Assembly: GCF_000004195.4 (NCBI RefSeq)
Contig: NC_030681.2
Location: forward strand, 137,361,506-137,425,505
Direction of reading: 5' to 3'
DNA from: Xenopus tropicalis
Taxonomy: Eukaryota; Chordata; Amphibia; Anura; Pipidae
DNA length: 64,000 nt
This document shows positions 32,300 to 42,126 of the stretch, in pieces. The position numbers and the translations under genes are program-made. Position 1 is the first letter of the stretch, and each line of letters begins with the position of its first letter. The notes beneath the pieces are model-generated. The model searched no databases. It saw only the letters and a program-made list of their open reading frames with translations, and had not been told where the DNA came from.

Positions 32300-33208
32300 G
32301 CTTAGACGGATACAGTGGGAGCGTATGCAAAGCCTTATTGTGAGTCCAGTGAGCAGCCTCCCAAACCTGCCATGGTTATAGGGCACATGAGCTATAAATC
32401 ATATTCTGCGTGCAGGTGTAGGGGGTAAGTCCAGAGCACAGAGCAGCTGTACAATTGCCACATATAACAGCCCTCTGTAGCTAAACTTATTATCCCTTCT
32501 TCTGCACCAAAAAGGGAAACACTGGTCCTAAAGCAAAACTGGTTACTATACAGAAACCAAACCCCCAAGAATACAGAATACAGATTAAACACTAAATTTA
32601 GAAAAATATGTCTCATTTTGTGTTATTCCATAATCCCAGGGATATAAGGACTCCCTCTTGCTGAAGGGCTCATGGGGCAGATGCTGAGTGGTGCACAAGA
32701 ATTGCACATATGTATGTATGAGTGTGTGTGTACATAGCCTTAAGCAGCATTCCATTATACTGGGTGCTACTGGCCTGACCAACAACAAACCAAGTTGACA
32801 GTACACATCTCTATATTGCTATTTATGACAGGCAAGCTTTGTTTGTTCTTTAACATTCTGCCTGTGTCACAAGGTAACACATCCATTGCTCTCCTCAGCT
32901 TCATTCACTTATACAAATGTCACAGTTGAATCAATCTATAAGGGTTATAGCGCCCCCAAGGTATATCCCTGTTGCTTGAAGTGGCAATCAATATGCAGAG
33001 GGTCACTTACTATCTATGGCAATGCAATGTGCAGCATGAGCCATGCATTCATGATTATAAGCCAAGAATAGGTACCAGTGCATTGTGGGGCAATAAACGT
33101 GGGTCTTGGAGTTATTTTTGGGTGCAGTTACTTGCTTATACAAGGCATCCTAACACTAGGGCATACTACTAATGACTGAATGATGCAGGGACCCACGTAA
33201 AGTGGTCA
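32300..33208. other. Single-copy stretch
   Basis: No recognised transposon. Open frames 32392-32616, 32585-32806 and 32886-33071 are unremarkable. Confidence 0.35.
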
Positions 33209-33216
33209 CCCTAAGG

Positions 33217-33462
33217 CAGGGATCCCAATATTTTATACCTATGAACCACATTCAAATGGAAAAAGTTTTGGAGAGCAACACACACATGAACAAAGTTCCT
33301 GGAGGTGCCAATGAGAGCTATAGCATTTGTTTTTTATGCAGCCAAAACTTTTCACCTATCCATAAATGCTAAAATAAGCCCCTGCTTTGAGGCCCATGGG
33401 AGCAACATCCAAAGGGTTGGGGAGCAACATGTTGCTTATGAGCCACTGGTTGGGAATTACTG
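33217..33462 (-). mobile_element. hAT-type element, CCCCAACCAGTGGCTC family
   Basis: CAGGGATCCCAATATTTTAT to CACTGGTTGGGAATTACTG. Perfect 8-bp duplication CCCTAAGG at 33209-33216 and 33463-33470. Internally shorter (246 bp) than the 307-bp copy at 5733. Confidence 0.9.
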
Positions 33463-33470
33463 CCCTAAGG

Positions 33471-33934
33471 CCACATAAATGACCCTGATGTATGGGTATC
33501 TTTTAACCTATAGCACACAGGATTTATGACCTGCCCTTACCCCTTAAGCTCTTCTTGTGTGATTCTGGAATAGCACCTTGTAGTGAAAGATTTGTTTGTG
33601 ACTATAAAGTCCAATAGGTTATGGGATCTTCATGCTGCAACGTCCCCCGCCAACAGAACTTGGGCCAGAAGAAAAACTAAAAGTGCATGGCATATAAGAG
33701 ACTAAGATACGTGAGCTGTAAAAAATGTCATTTTCATCATCTTGTCCCAGTCCTCACAATTAAATAATTATTGTAAAAAAAATAAAAGACAAAGTAGCAG
33801 TTGTTGTAATAGACAAGGGGGGTTAAATCCCATGCAGGTCTGATATATGCAGAACATCATAATATCAAGATTTGGTGGAGTTTGGGACAAAACAGCCCTT
33901 GTTGCACTCTGGAGATAAATGGAAATGAATTCCC
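33471..33934. other. Single-copy stretch
   Basis: Nothing recognised. Confidence 0.35.
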
Positions 33935-34590
33935 ACAGATGAGGCGGCCAAACAGTGCCCAGCTTGTCACTCCATTTCCAGTGTCACCATGAGAGGGACG
34001 GCTATTGTGCAGGGGACTTTGAAGGGAGAGCCGGCCTACGGCCTGATTGTTTCTACAAGCTAATTGTGCTGAATGCAGCTGCTCGGAGCTGGTTCAACTG
34101 CACAGCGAATGAGGTCACAGACTTCCTGACGCCATCCTGTAGGGCTCCCACTAACATACTGGCAATTCCATATTGTTTATCTCTCCAGCTTCATTTTTCA
34201 TTTCAATCTGGGCCTGGAATGGAAGTAGTGCCGCTGCCCCTTTGAATTAAAACAAAAAAAAAAGAGAAGAAAAAATAAAATGTGCTGCGGATCAGAACTG
34301 GTGGGAAAACATATTTTAATCTTGCTGGGGAGTTTGCTCGCCTCTGTGGCGGCGGCGGCGGCGGCGGCGGCATTTCTTGCAGATTCAGCAAACACAAGCG
34401 AGTCCTGGCCGACAGAGAGAGCAGCAGCCGGGCTCTTCGCTCGTGTCTGTGTTAAACGCTCCATCTGCCTCTGGGAATTTCCATGCACTTCTGGAACTAG
34501 GAGCATGGGAATGTATGCACTCAGTATGGCTGCAATTTGCACTGGCCCTACCTGTGTGGCCCTTTCAGGATAATACTACTTATAAACAAT
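33935..34590. promoter_or_regulatory. Repeat-free, GC-richer block with (GGC)8
   Basis: Complex sequence: CTACAAGCTAATTGTGCTGA, ATGCAGCTGCTCGGAGC, GAATGAGGTCACAGACTTCC, then an A-rich bridge (34250-34280) and (GGC)8. A 97-codon frame from 34280 has a hydrophobic start and an Ala run from the triplets, which I judge accidental. It may be a conserved element or an unannotated 5' exon region. Confidence 0.3.
34348..34371 (+). repeat. (GGC)8 trinucleotide repeat
   Basis: Eight uninterrupted GGC units, the only CGG-type repeat in the window. Confidence 0.95.
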
Positions 34591-34980
34591 GTATTTGGAA
34601 AGAAAAGTGCACATTTAGAAATAGTATGGGCCCGTAGGAGGGGTCGACAGCAATTTTAGTACAGCAACATCTGGTGTTGTGAGTTACCCTGATTAAAATT
34701 CATAAATATACACACATTTCTATGTACTGAAACATTCCTATCAAAGGTCCCACTATCAAGTGGTGTCCATAAGTACCCCCCAGCCCAGTAATAACTGATA
34801 CCTAAGGGAACCTCCTGTTTCCTTACTGTTCAACATAGGCCTTGGCATTTCAAGTACATAGAGGCCCAAACAGTATCCTACCAACTCAGCAAATAGACTC
34901 AGCGATGATTTTCAACCAGTTCTCAGACAGGTGGGCTTAATTGTGGCCAATATTTGCCCATATATGGGCACTTTAAATGC
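34591..34980. other. Single-copy DNA with a hAT scrap
   Basis: AGGCCTTGGCATTTCAAGTA at 34839-34858 and ACATAGAGGCCC are from the GACTGGCAATCTGTGG hAT family. Otherwise nothing. Confidence 0.45.
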
Positions 34981-34986
34981 AGGTTA

Positions 34987-35185
34987 AGGGTGAAGACACA
35001 CAGAGCTACTTAGTAGCAGCCACTTGTCACGGCTAATAAACACCAGAAAATACCCTGCCATAGACAATACTGAAAGTTGACTCTGCTAAAACACATATAG
35101 AAACAATTATCAGTAAATGATCAGCATTGTCTTTTTTAGTAGCCATGACAAGTAGTTCTTACTAGTAGCTCCGTGTCTTTACCCT
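34987..35185. mobile_element. AGGGTGAAGACAC MITE, copy 2
   Basis: AGGGTGAAGACACACAGAGC to TAGCTCCGTGTCTTTACCCT. Near-collinear with 6364-6564, including CCATAGACAATACTGAAAG and ATCAGTAAATGATCAGCATT. Confidence 0.75.
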
Positions 35186-35318
35186 TACACTGTGTTGCAG
35201 GGCAGCCATCAGGGGTAAAAGTAAATATAAAAGGCACATAACTGGCATGTAGTACAATCCGCCAAAACCTTTGTTGCTTCAACCCCACCTAGATACCCCT
35301 TAAACTAGCAGTTCCTGT

Positions 35319-35464
35319 CAGGTCTGAACTGGGATTCAAAGTAGGCCCTGGCATTTCAAGTACACAGAGGCCTAAACAGCCCCCCACAAACCCAATAAAT
35401 AGTGAGTGTCTATAGCATTTTACAGCAGCCCCTCTGGCATTTGCAGATTGCCAGTCAGGGCCTG
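35319..35464 (-). mobile_element. Intact short hAT, GACTGGCAATCTGTGG family
   Basis: 146 bp from CAGGTCTGAACTGGG to CCAGTCAGGGCCTG. Perfect 8-bp duplication GTTCCTGT at 35311-35318 and 35465-35472. This is the reference copy for the nested element at 28745. Confidence 0.9.
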
Positions 35465-35472
35465 GTTCCTGT

Positions 35473-35945
35473 ATAAGAAACATTAAGTGGCAAGTACAGA
35501 AGCAAAAACATTGGCTTTCCTCCAAGTAACTGTGGGGGGATATTTACATACCCCACATTCCTCACAGTCCCAGCAAACTGAGCTCATCCTGGCTTGAGCC
35601 TGAAAAACACCATCAGTCATGTACTCAGGACACTGCTGCATCTCTAATATTCTGCATTAGGCCCATACAACTGGAGGCCAAATACGGCCCACCCTCTGGC
35701 ATCAGTGTTTGCATAATCTGTCTGTTTGATCCAGCTGATCATTGGTGCTATACTAGCCAATAAACACATAGACCTTCCCTTTCAGCAGTTGGCCTACTGA
35801 CGGGATCATGAGGCTGAGTGCCTTTCATGCATCCATGTAACCAAACAATATGTCTCATTATTCCCTGCCTCATTCCATTTACTAAGTTACGTAGTGTTGG
35901 GCCCCACACGGGCAACTGTTGAGCCAACGTTGTCAAAACTCTTTA
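35473..35945. other. Single-copy stretch
   Basis: Nothing recognised. Confidence 0.35.
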
Positions 35946-35948
35946 AAC

Positions 35949-36110
35949 TTGTAGACTGTCAGCTCTTTTGGGCAGGGCCATCTTTACCTCCTATATCTTT
36001 TAGTGGTTGCTTTATCAGTAAATCGATATGTCCAGTATATACACCCATCTACTGTGCAGCACAGCAGAATATGCTGGTGCTTTATAAATTGAATTTTATT
36101 TGTAATAATA
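35949..36110 (+). mobile_element. L2/CR1-like retroposon 3' tail
   Basis: GTAGACTGTCAGCTCTTTTG, GGCAGGGCCATCTT, then GCAGCACAGCAGAATATGCT and GCTTTATAAATTGAA. Subfamily of 46288 and 52031, worn. Confidence 0.6.
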
Positions 36111-36119
36111 TATTACCTA

Positions 36120-36345
36120 AACTTGTCTCTGAGGACATAAACAACCAGTCGTGGAGCGAGGAGAAGCAGAAAGGGGTGAAATAAAGGAGAATAAGCAAAA
36201 TAAAGGCGGTACAGTGGGGTCCCATATTGCAAAAGATCTAAACAGCGCCCAAGACAAGCCATTTATCGGGGGAGTGACAAGTAGTGGCTGGGGTGACAAA
36301 AACCTTAGCACTCGCTCATTACCGCATAAAATTCCAAAGACCACC
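36120..36345. promoter_or_regulatory. Repeat-free block, possible conserved non-coding element
   Basis: GGTACAGTGGGGTCCCATAT, GGGGGAGTGACAAGTAGTGG and CACTCGCTCATTACCGC are complex and unmatched here. Inference only. Confidence 0.25.
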
Positions 36346-36349
36346 CAGG

Positions 36350-36442
36350 CCTAGGGGTAGGCAGACACAGGAGGTACGTGCCTAGCAGCCTCCCCACCAT
36401 CACCATTGCTCCCTAGGCACGTGCCTCTTCTGCCTAACCCTA
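36350..36442. mobile_element. Small MITE, TAGGGGTAGGCAGA ends
   Basis: CTAGGGGTAGGCAGACACAG with GTACGTGCCTAG faces CTAGGCACGTGCCTCTTCTG and CCTAACCCTA. About 93 bp; no clear target duplication. Confidence 0.5.
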
Positions 36443-36449
36443 ATTCTGA

Positions 36450-37079
36450 CACTTGTACTTACAGCTGCACAGATTGTTAAATTGCACCTTATTGCAACCA
36501 ACATTTTCAGTGTCATGTTCTGGTGATCAGAGTCAAAACTGCACCTATTGATTCAACCTGGTGTTGTAACCCTGCAATAGCTCCAGGATCCCCCAGCAGC
36601 ATCACTCGTGCTTAATTCAGCAGAAGAGGCAAAATCCAATGGTGCTTGGTGTCATTATACAGAGGTGCAACATAGCACAACCATAATTCCAGCTACTTTC
36701 AAAAACGACCCCCTAGTATGTGTTTGCAAAAGACGTCTCTTCACCTACATACAAGGGTTCCAAAATGCGTTTGCAAGAGTAATAAAACAAAAGTAAAAGG
36801 AAATTACCCAACCCGAACCCAAAAATTATACTCTGTAACTGCCGTGGAACATACACTTTAGTACTGTAAGAGAAATTGTTGGGCTTTAGACACTGGTGTT
36901 CTGTATAAGTTACCTAAGTGTTCGGCCTTGTAAATGACAGAATTCCTGCCACTAATAAATATCCCCTGTCCTTCATGCAGTTAAACATTCCCACATCTCA
37001 CATGTTGGAGTAATTACACCCCGGTGCAATGTAAAAACAAGAAGCAAACCTGTTTGCCAAGCTGACACTACAGCCCTGA
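36450..37079. other. Single-copy stretch
   Basis: No recognised family. Confidence 0.35.
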
Positions 37080-37345
37080 TTGCTAAACCAACATGCCATT
37101 ACTTTTAATGCGAGCAAAGTGGAGCCACTTAAAGTGCCGTATTAGTGAAGTCGACAAAAAACACAAAGGAGAAAGAAATGGAAGATTAGGCAACAATGGA
37201 AAGAGAAGCTGACGCTTTAAGATAGGAATCTGTTGTAGGCGATGGCACAGGGAGATAACTGTGATGCTCCGGCGCCAGTACAGAGCAGGGACGACACTCA
37301 CAGTGCTAATTAAAGGGATTCTGTCTAGAATCTAAGACGTCTATT
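37080..37345. promoter_or_regulatory. Repeat-free block, possible conserved non-coding element
   Basis: CCATTACTTTTAATGCGAGC, AAAGTGCCGTATTAGTGAAG, GATGCTCCGGCGCCAGTAC, GTGCTAATTAAAGGG. CpG retention outside transposons is notable. Inference only. Confidence 0.35.
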
Positions 37346-38209
37346 TGTACCTGTAAAGAATGAGGACTGTGAGAAATCTGTTGAAACTGTCTTCACTTCC
37401 CCAGGTGCCATACATGCCCAAAGAGTTGTTGAAATCGGCTAGACTGCGTGACCCCTAGGTACATATGGCCACCTTTACTTCTAAAAAGATATAGTCCCTC
37501 TTGCTTGCATGGAGAAGTGTATTTCCAGGTACACAGTCGATTGCTGTAATTTAAAGCAAACACAGCAGTCCAATCTCACTTTACGGGTGGGGTGCTACAT
37601 GCACACTCAGGATCAGGGCAAGTGTCTCACATGACAGGACTAGTTATGATTTATATAAAATGTTTATTTAATTTACAACCTGACATGGCTAATGTCAGAC
37701 CAAGGCAGACACCCCTGCGGCCTCCTACTGAGATTAATAGAAACAGTCACTGCTGGTACAGGTGGTTTTTGGGCCAAAAAACAATGTCATATGCATTTTC
37801 AGGCCAAAAAACTGCCTTACGTGGTTTCCATCAAACTCTATGGCAGGGGTCACAGTCATTTTGGGTGTTTCTCTGCTGGCAGATAAACTCTGACAGAGAA
37901 ACTGCCCCATCTGAATTTAGGCTGCAGTATTGGTTCCACTTCTCTCTGCCTGCATTTTATATGAAGCAGAGTGGTGATTGGTCCAAAAAACAGAAAAGAG
38001 ACATTATTGGGCTGGTCTCTGTGGAGCTGCACTAAGGCCAAAGCTGTGCCGGTCAGTGCAGCTACATGGAGCTGATCCGTTTCTATCCATATGCTTACAA
38101 AATGCAGGAGGAAAGAAGTGGAGCCAATGCCCTGCCTGATTTTGAAAGATAAAATAAGAAAGCTTAGCTGAGACAGAATAAACAAACCTTTAAAAGAAAT
38201 TCAAACAAC
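37346..38209. other. Unassigned stretch, perhaps an old repeat
   Basis: GGTTTTTGGGCCAAAAAACA and TTTTCAGGCCAAAAAACTGC (37764-37812) repeat a phrase and hint at a transposon, without termini. A 147-codon frame (37592-38035) shows no domain. Confidence 0.35.
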
Positions 38210-38212
38210 TAA

Positions 38213-38362
38213 AGGTGGACATACACGGGAAGATTTAAGCTGCGGATTCAGGTCCTTCAGACTGTTTTGGCATTTTATCTGCCCGTGTATGGGGTCCTCC
38301 AACAGGCCTCCTAGACTGTCATCTGGCCAAAATTTGTCCGAATCTTCCTGTGTATGGCCACC
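38213..38362. mobile_element. TTA-target MITE, short form
   Basis: TAA, then AGGTGGACATACACGGGAAG, to TCTTCCTGTGTATGGCCACC. 150 bp, an internally deleted member of the GGCCATACAC family. Confidence 0.75.
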
Positions 38363-38367
38363 AATAG

Positions 38368-38480
38368 GCTAATGCCACACTGGGCTTATTCTCAACCTGA
38401 GGATAATCACAGGCCGAGAATTGGTAATTCTCGGCCTATGTTTATCAGCAGGCTGAGAATCAGCCACATGTGGCATTAGC
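38368..38480. mobile_element. Small palindromic MITE (GCTAATGCCACA)
   Basis: GCTAATGCCACACTGGG and CCACATGTGGCATTAGC are inverted. The interior holds the hairpin GGCCGAGAATTGG/TAATTCTCGGCC. It abuts the T2 element with no spacer. Confidence 0.7.
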
Positions 38481-39262
38481 TTAAAGGAACAGTAACACCA
38501 AAAAATGAAAGTGTATAAAAGTAACTAAAATATAATATGCTGCTGCCCTGCACTGGTAAAAGTTGTGTGTTTACTTCAGAAAGTCTACTATAATTTATAT
38601 AAATAAGCTGCTATGTAGCCATGGGGGCAGCCATTCAAAGGAGAAAAGGCACAGGCACTTAGCAGATAACAGATAAAACACTATTGTATTCTACAGAACG
38701 TATCTGTTATCTGCTATGTAACCTGTGTCTTTTCTCCTTTTTTCCAGCTTGAATGGCTGCCCCCGTGGCTACACAGCAGCTTATTATATAAATTATAGTA
38801 GTGTTAAGGTGGCCATACACGAGCAGATCCGCTCGCTTGGCGATATCGCCAAGCGAGCGGATCTTCCCCCGATATCCCCACCTACGGGTGGGCGATATCG
38901 GGGAGCATTTAGGTTAAAAAAAAAATGATCGGATTATGTGGGCGGCAATGGGGCAGTCGGATCGGGGACCGCATCAACGAGCCGATGCGGTCCCCGATCT
39001 GACCAGATTTTCTAACCTGGCCGATCAAGATCTGGCCAATTTCAGGCCAGATCTCGGTCGGCCAGGCCGCTCTGCTCTCCCCATACACGGGCCGATTAGC
39101 TGCCGAATCGGTCCAAGGGACCGATATCGGCAGCTATAGTCGGCCCGTGTATGGCCACCTTTACTGTAGCAAACACACCAGTTTTACCAGTGCAGGGCAA
39201 CAGTGCATTATATTTTTATTACTTTAAAGCTCTTTCGTTATTTGGTGTTACTGTTCCTTTAA
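38481..39262. mobile_element. T2-type MITE, intact, with nested MITE
   Basis: TTAAAGGAACAGTAACACCA at left, TGGTGTTACTGTTCCTTTAA at right (TTAA at 38481-38484 and 39259-39262). Long arms: CCTGCACTGGTAAAAG against TTTTACCAGTGCAGG. It carries 38817-39160. Confidence 0.9.
38817..39160. mobile_element. TTA-target MITE inserted in T2
   Basis: Perfect TTA at 38814-38816 and 39161-39163. Ends AGGTGGCCATACACGAGC / CCCGTGTATGGCCACCT. Interior palindromes CGCTTGGCGATATCGCCAAG and CGCATCAACGAGCCGATGCG. This is the best-preserved copy of the family here. Confidence 0.9.
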
Positions 39263-40354
39263 AGCAACAAACAATAACACAGAATTTTTTGTAAAGAATG
39301 ACATGGTATTTTTTAAATAGGATTATTTTCCCTCTTTAAGCAGGACATTTCCATTGGTGTGAAGTAGGCAGGGTTTTAAGTAGATTAACGCATACCCAAA
39401 CATAACTGGGCAAATTCAATCAGTATGTTGGGATGTATGTGTCCCTGTTTTACATTAATTATAACATTGCATTATACCACATGACCGTACATGTAGAATC
39501 TGCTGCACTAGCACTATAGCCCTCTAGAGCCAGCTCAATAGACTCTACAATTCATGAGAACGGGGACAATTCTGTTCCCTGATCTGCCTGAGGCAGACTT
39601 GCCAATGCCACCAGATTCATTTTTCTGTGCTGAGATGGGGGAGAGGGCCACAATTATGCTTTCTGTGCTAGAAGACCCACATTTCCAGTTACCAGGCATA
39701 CCAGGATACCAAGGTTTCTATCTTGCCTCATAGCAGGAGCAGCCCTGTATGGCACTAAGTAGGTTAAGGCATGTATAGGCCAGTGGCTAATGGATTGGTT
39801 GGCCTTTGTAAATTTTTGTGTTGGGTGCTATATAACCTTATATTTGCACAGTTTGCCCTAGTCCTGTGACCCTAGCAACCAATCAGTAGTTAGCTTTCAC
39901 TGTTCATTGCTACAGTACAGAGCTATCATGGGAGGGGGGTGTCACAGCAAATTGCTACGGGGATCTCATTTTCAATTACTTGGCTGCTCAGGTTGCTGAC
40001 AGGCAAATTGACATGGAAACATGTGTAATTTTTGCCCTCTCAGCAAGGGAGTGGGTGGGCAGGTTGAGAAGCATGACTGTTATGATAATTGCATGACACT
40101 TGAGAGAACTCTTACTATGGGTTTTTGGTCTTGGCCAAATTTTTCCAGGCTTTTGCAGGACAATATCCAGTGACAGGACATCAGGAGATTAGTGACTTCA
40201 GTCAAGGGTAAGTCTGACACTGGGAAATTAACCAGATTCAATGGGCCCTGATGTGTCATGTGACTCTTGAAACCTTTATATTGTAAGAAACATTATTCCA
40301 GCCCCTGTCAAAAATATGAATATTTGAAATAATGGAAAATAAATTATCCTCTAC
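39263..40354. other. Single-copy stretch
   Basis: No recognised transposon. CCTAGCAACCAATCAGTAGT at 39871 is a phrase seen in frog repeats, but no element boundaries are visible. Confidence 0.35.
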
Positions 40355-40373
40355 TATATATATATATATATAT
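40355..40373 (+). repeat. (TA)n microsatellite
   Basis: About nine TA units. Confidence 0.9.
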
Positions 40374-40543
40374 GAATAAGTAGCATTTGCCTTCAGCCTT
40401 TATATGCCCATGGAATTCCTACATGAACCTGAAGCTTGCCTGATTTGGCCATCCATGCACTGGGCCAAAAAAGTCTGATCCAAGTGTTGGAGCAGCATAC
40501 CGCCCAACTGTCCCGCTTTCCGTGGGACAGTCCCGGTTTTGGT

Positions 40544-40637
40544 AGCGCGTCCCGCTGTCCCGGATAGTTCCATGAATGTCCCGCATTTCCGTAATGCGGG
40601 ACATTCATGTAACTATCCCGACAGCGGGACGCGCTGG
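40544..40637. repeat. Long inverted repeat (first hairpin)
   Basis: GCGCGTCCCGCTGTCCCGG faces CCCGACAGCGGGACGCGC, and CATGAATGTCCCGCATTT faces AATGCGGGACATTCATG. The loop is CCGT. Confidence 0.85.
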
Positions 40638-40663
40638 CTGTAGTCAGGCGTTCCCCAGTGGCT

Positions 40664-40808
40664 CCTCTCTATATGCGGCTCCTTGTTCTGTGGAGCCAGG
40701 TCCTTTTATAAGGTTGCGCCCGTGCGTATTGACGTCACCCGCACACACGGGCGCAACCTTATAAAAGGGCCTGGCTCCACAGAACAAGGAGCCGCATATA
40801 GAGAGGGG
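40664..40808. repeat. Long inverted repeat (second hairpin)
   Basis: Arms of about 60 bp, nearly perfect: GGCTCCTTGTTCTGTGGAGC against GCTCCACAGAACAAGGAGCC and CCTTTTATAAGGTTGCGCCC against GGGCGCAACCTTATAAAAGG. The centre is GTATTGACGTCACCCGC. Confidence 0.9.
40703..40767. promoter_or_regulatory. CRE-like site between two diverging TATA-like boxes
   Basis: TGACGTCA at 40730-40737 is a perfect CRE palindrome. TATAAAAG lies on the plus strand at 40760-40767 and on the minus strand at 40703-40710. The symmetry follows from the hairpin. Promoter function is inference. Confidence 0.3.
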
Positions 40809-40837
40809 ACGCTGAAGAAGAAGCTGCAGCATGTATG

Positions 40838-41190
40838 GAGGCACTGTATGGGGGGCACCTGTGTATGGGGGGCTAATGTGTATGGGGGACACTGTGGGGG
40901 GGCTACTCTGTATGGGGGGCACCTGTGTATGGGGGGGCACCTGTGTATGGGGGCTAATGTGTATGGGGGGCTAATGTGTATGGGGGACACTGTGTGGGGG
41001 GGGCTACTCTGTATGGGGGGGCACCTGTGTATGGGGGGGCTAATGTGTATGGGGGACACTGTGTGGGGGGGGCTACTGTGTATGGGGGACACTGTGGGAG
41101 GGGCTACTCTGTATGGGGGGGCATCTGTGTATGGGGGGGCTACTGTGTATGGGGGGCTACTGTGTATGGGGGCACTGTGTATGGGGGGGC
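40838..41190 (+). repeat. G-rich minisatellite, 16-19-bp units
   Basis: Units such as CTAATGTGTATGGGGGG, CACTGTGTGGGGGGG, CTACTCTGTATGGGGGG and CACCTGTGTATGGGGGG recur, partly in fixed order (about 70-bp higher-order period). Confidence 0.9.
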
Positions 41191-41460
41191 AAAACTGGTA
41201 CATAGTTATAACTCACTTATAACTGACTGCCTTCTCTCTATATTTGTATTTTATATGTAGGAGTTGCTATATTGTTGTCCTTAGGTAGTACAGTATGAGG
41301 GTATAGCACATTTGCGTCTGATCCCGCCATTTCATCTATATAAAAGGAGTATTTTTTTTTAAAATGGGGAGTGGCAATTGGGGCGTGGCCACAGAAAGTG
41401 GGCGTGGTCAAAAAATGTGGCCCTCTTTTCATTTTTCAAATGTTGGGAGGTATGGAGCAG

Positions 41461-42120
41461 GGGCCAATGGTCAAATTGTACAGTGGGCCTATGAAGACAC
41501 ATCAGACGAGGACAGTATCAGTACGTTTATCTGTTCTTCATTAGATGGAATTTTCAAACCTGCCTGATAAAAATCTGACTTTTAGGCAGATATTGTTCCA
41601 GCAGGCCCTGCCAAGGGCACCAATCATGATTCAGTAAGCTGCCTTTTCTATCTGAAGGGAACAAGATAGCAGCCTTTATCTGTCCTCAAATGGCCCTTGT
41701 ATCGTCATGATGCAGTGCTGGCTAGGACATACAGCAGCATCAGAAGATAAGTGATGCCATGTCAACTACCAATTCTGTAAACAGGATCTTTGTATTAATC
41801 ACTTTTCTTACATTCAGAAAGGGACAGCCTTGACTATAATGAAAGAGTGGCACAGCATGTTTGTAAACAGGAAGTCAATGCATTTTCTTCCCAGCCTCAC
41901 TTCCTGCTACCTTGCAGGAAGTTCAGTAAACAACTTCCTGTGAAGTATTTATCCACCCCATTCATGGAGAAAAAAAAAGTCTAAATATCCCCAAACCATT
42001 TCAATAACAAGTTTTATCCTTATTATTCCTTTCATGTCAGCTCTGGCAAACACACTGTGACTGTATATGGATGCAATATACAATGGGCATTGTAGTGTAA
42101 CACAGTTGCATGTTCTGTGT
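41461..42120. other. Single-copy stretch
   Basis: No recognised transposon. CACTTCCTGCTACCTTGCAG/GAAGTTC forms a weak inverted pair near 41898-41925. Confidence 0.35.
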
Positions 42121-42126
42121 GTGTAA

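Larger units (their letters stand above)
40496..41454 (+). mobile_element. Composite MITE: two hairpins plus G-rich minisatellite
   Basis: Inverted ends CATACCGCCCAAC / GTTGGGAGGTATG. GAGCAG flanks directly at 40490-40495 and 41455-41460, a candidate 6-bp target duplication. In order: hairpin 40544-40637, hairpin 40664-40808, minisatellite 40838-41190, then TTTTCATTTTTCAAATGTTG at the right end. The superfamily is uncertain. Open frames of 165-179 codons across it are repeat artefacts. Confidence 0.8.

Noticed and set aside
34094..34105. GGTTCAACTGC as a tRNA B box
   Set aside because: No matching A box, acceptor stem or terminator. No cloverleaf can be drawn.
34280..34573. Frame with signal-peptide-like start and Ala run as a secreted protein
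   Set aside because: The Ala run is (GGC)8 and the rest is not protein-like. Promoter or exon status is left as a question.
37592..38035. 147-codon frame as a gene
   Set aside because: Trp/Gln/His-rich peptide without domain, in a stretch that looks like an old repeat.
40683..41222. 179-codon Gly-rich frame as a repeat protein
   Set aside because: It is the translation of the G-rich minisatellite. Equally long frames exist on the other strand, and repeat-length variation would shift frame often.
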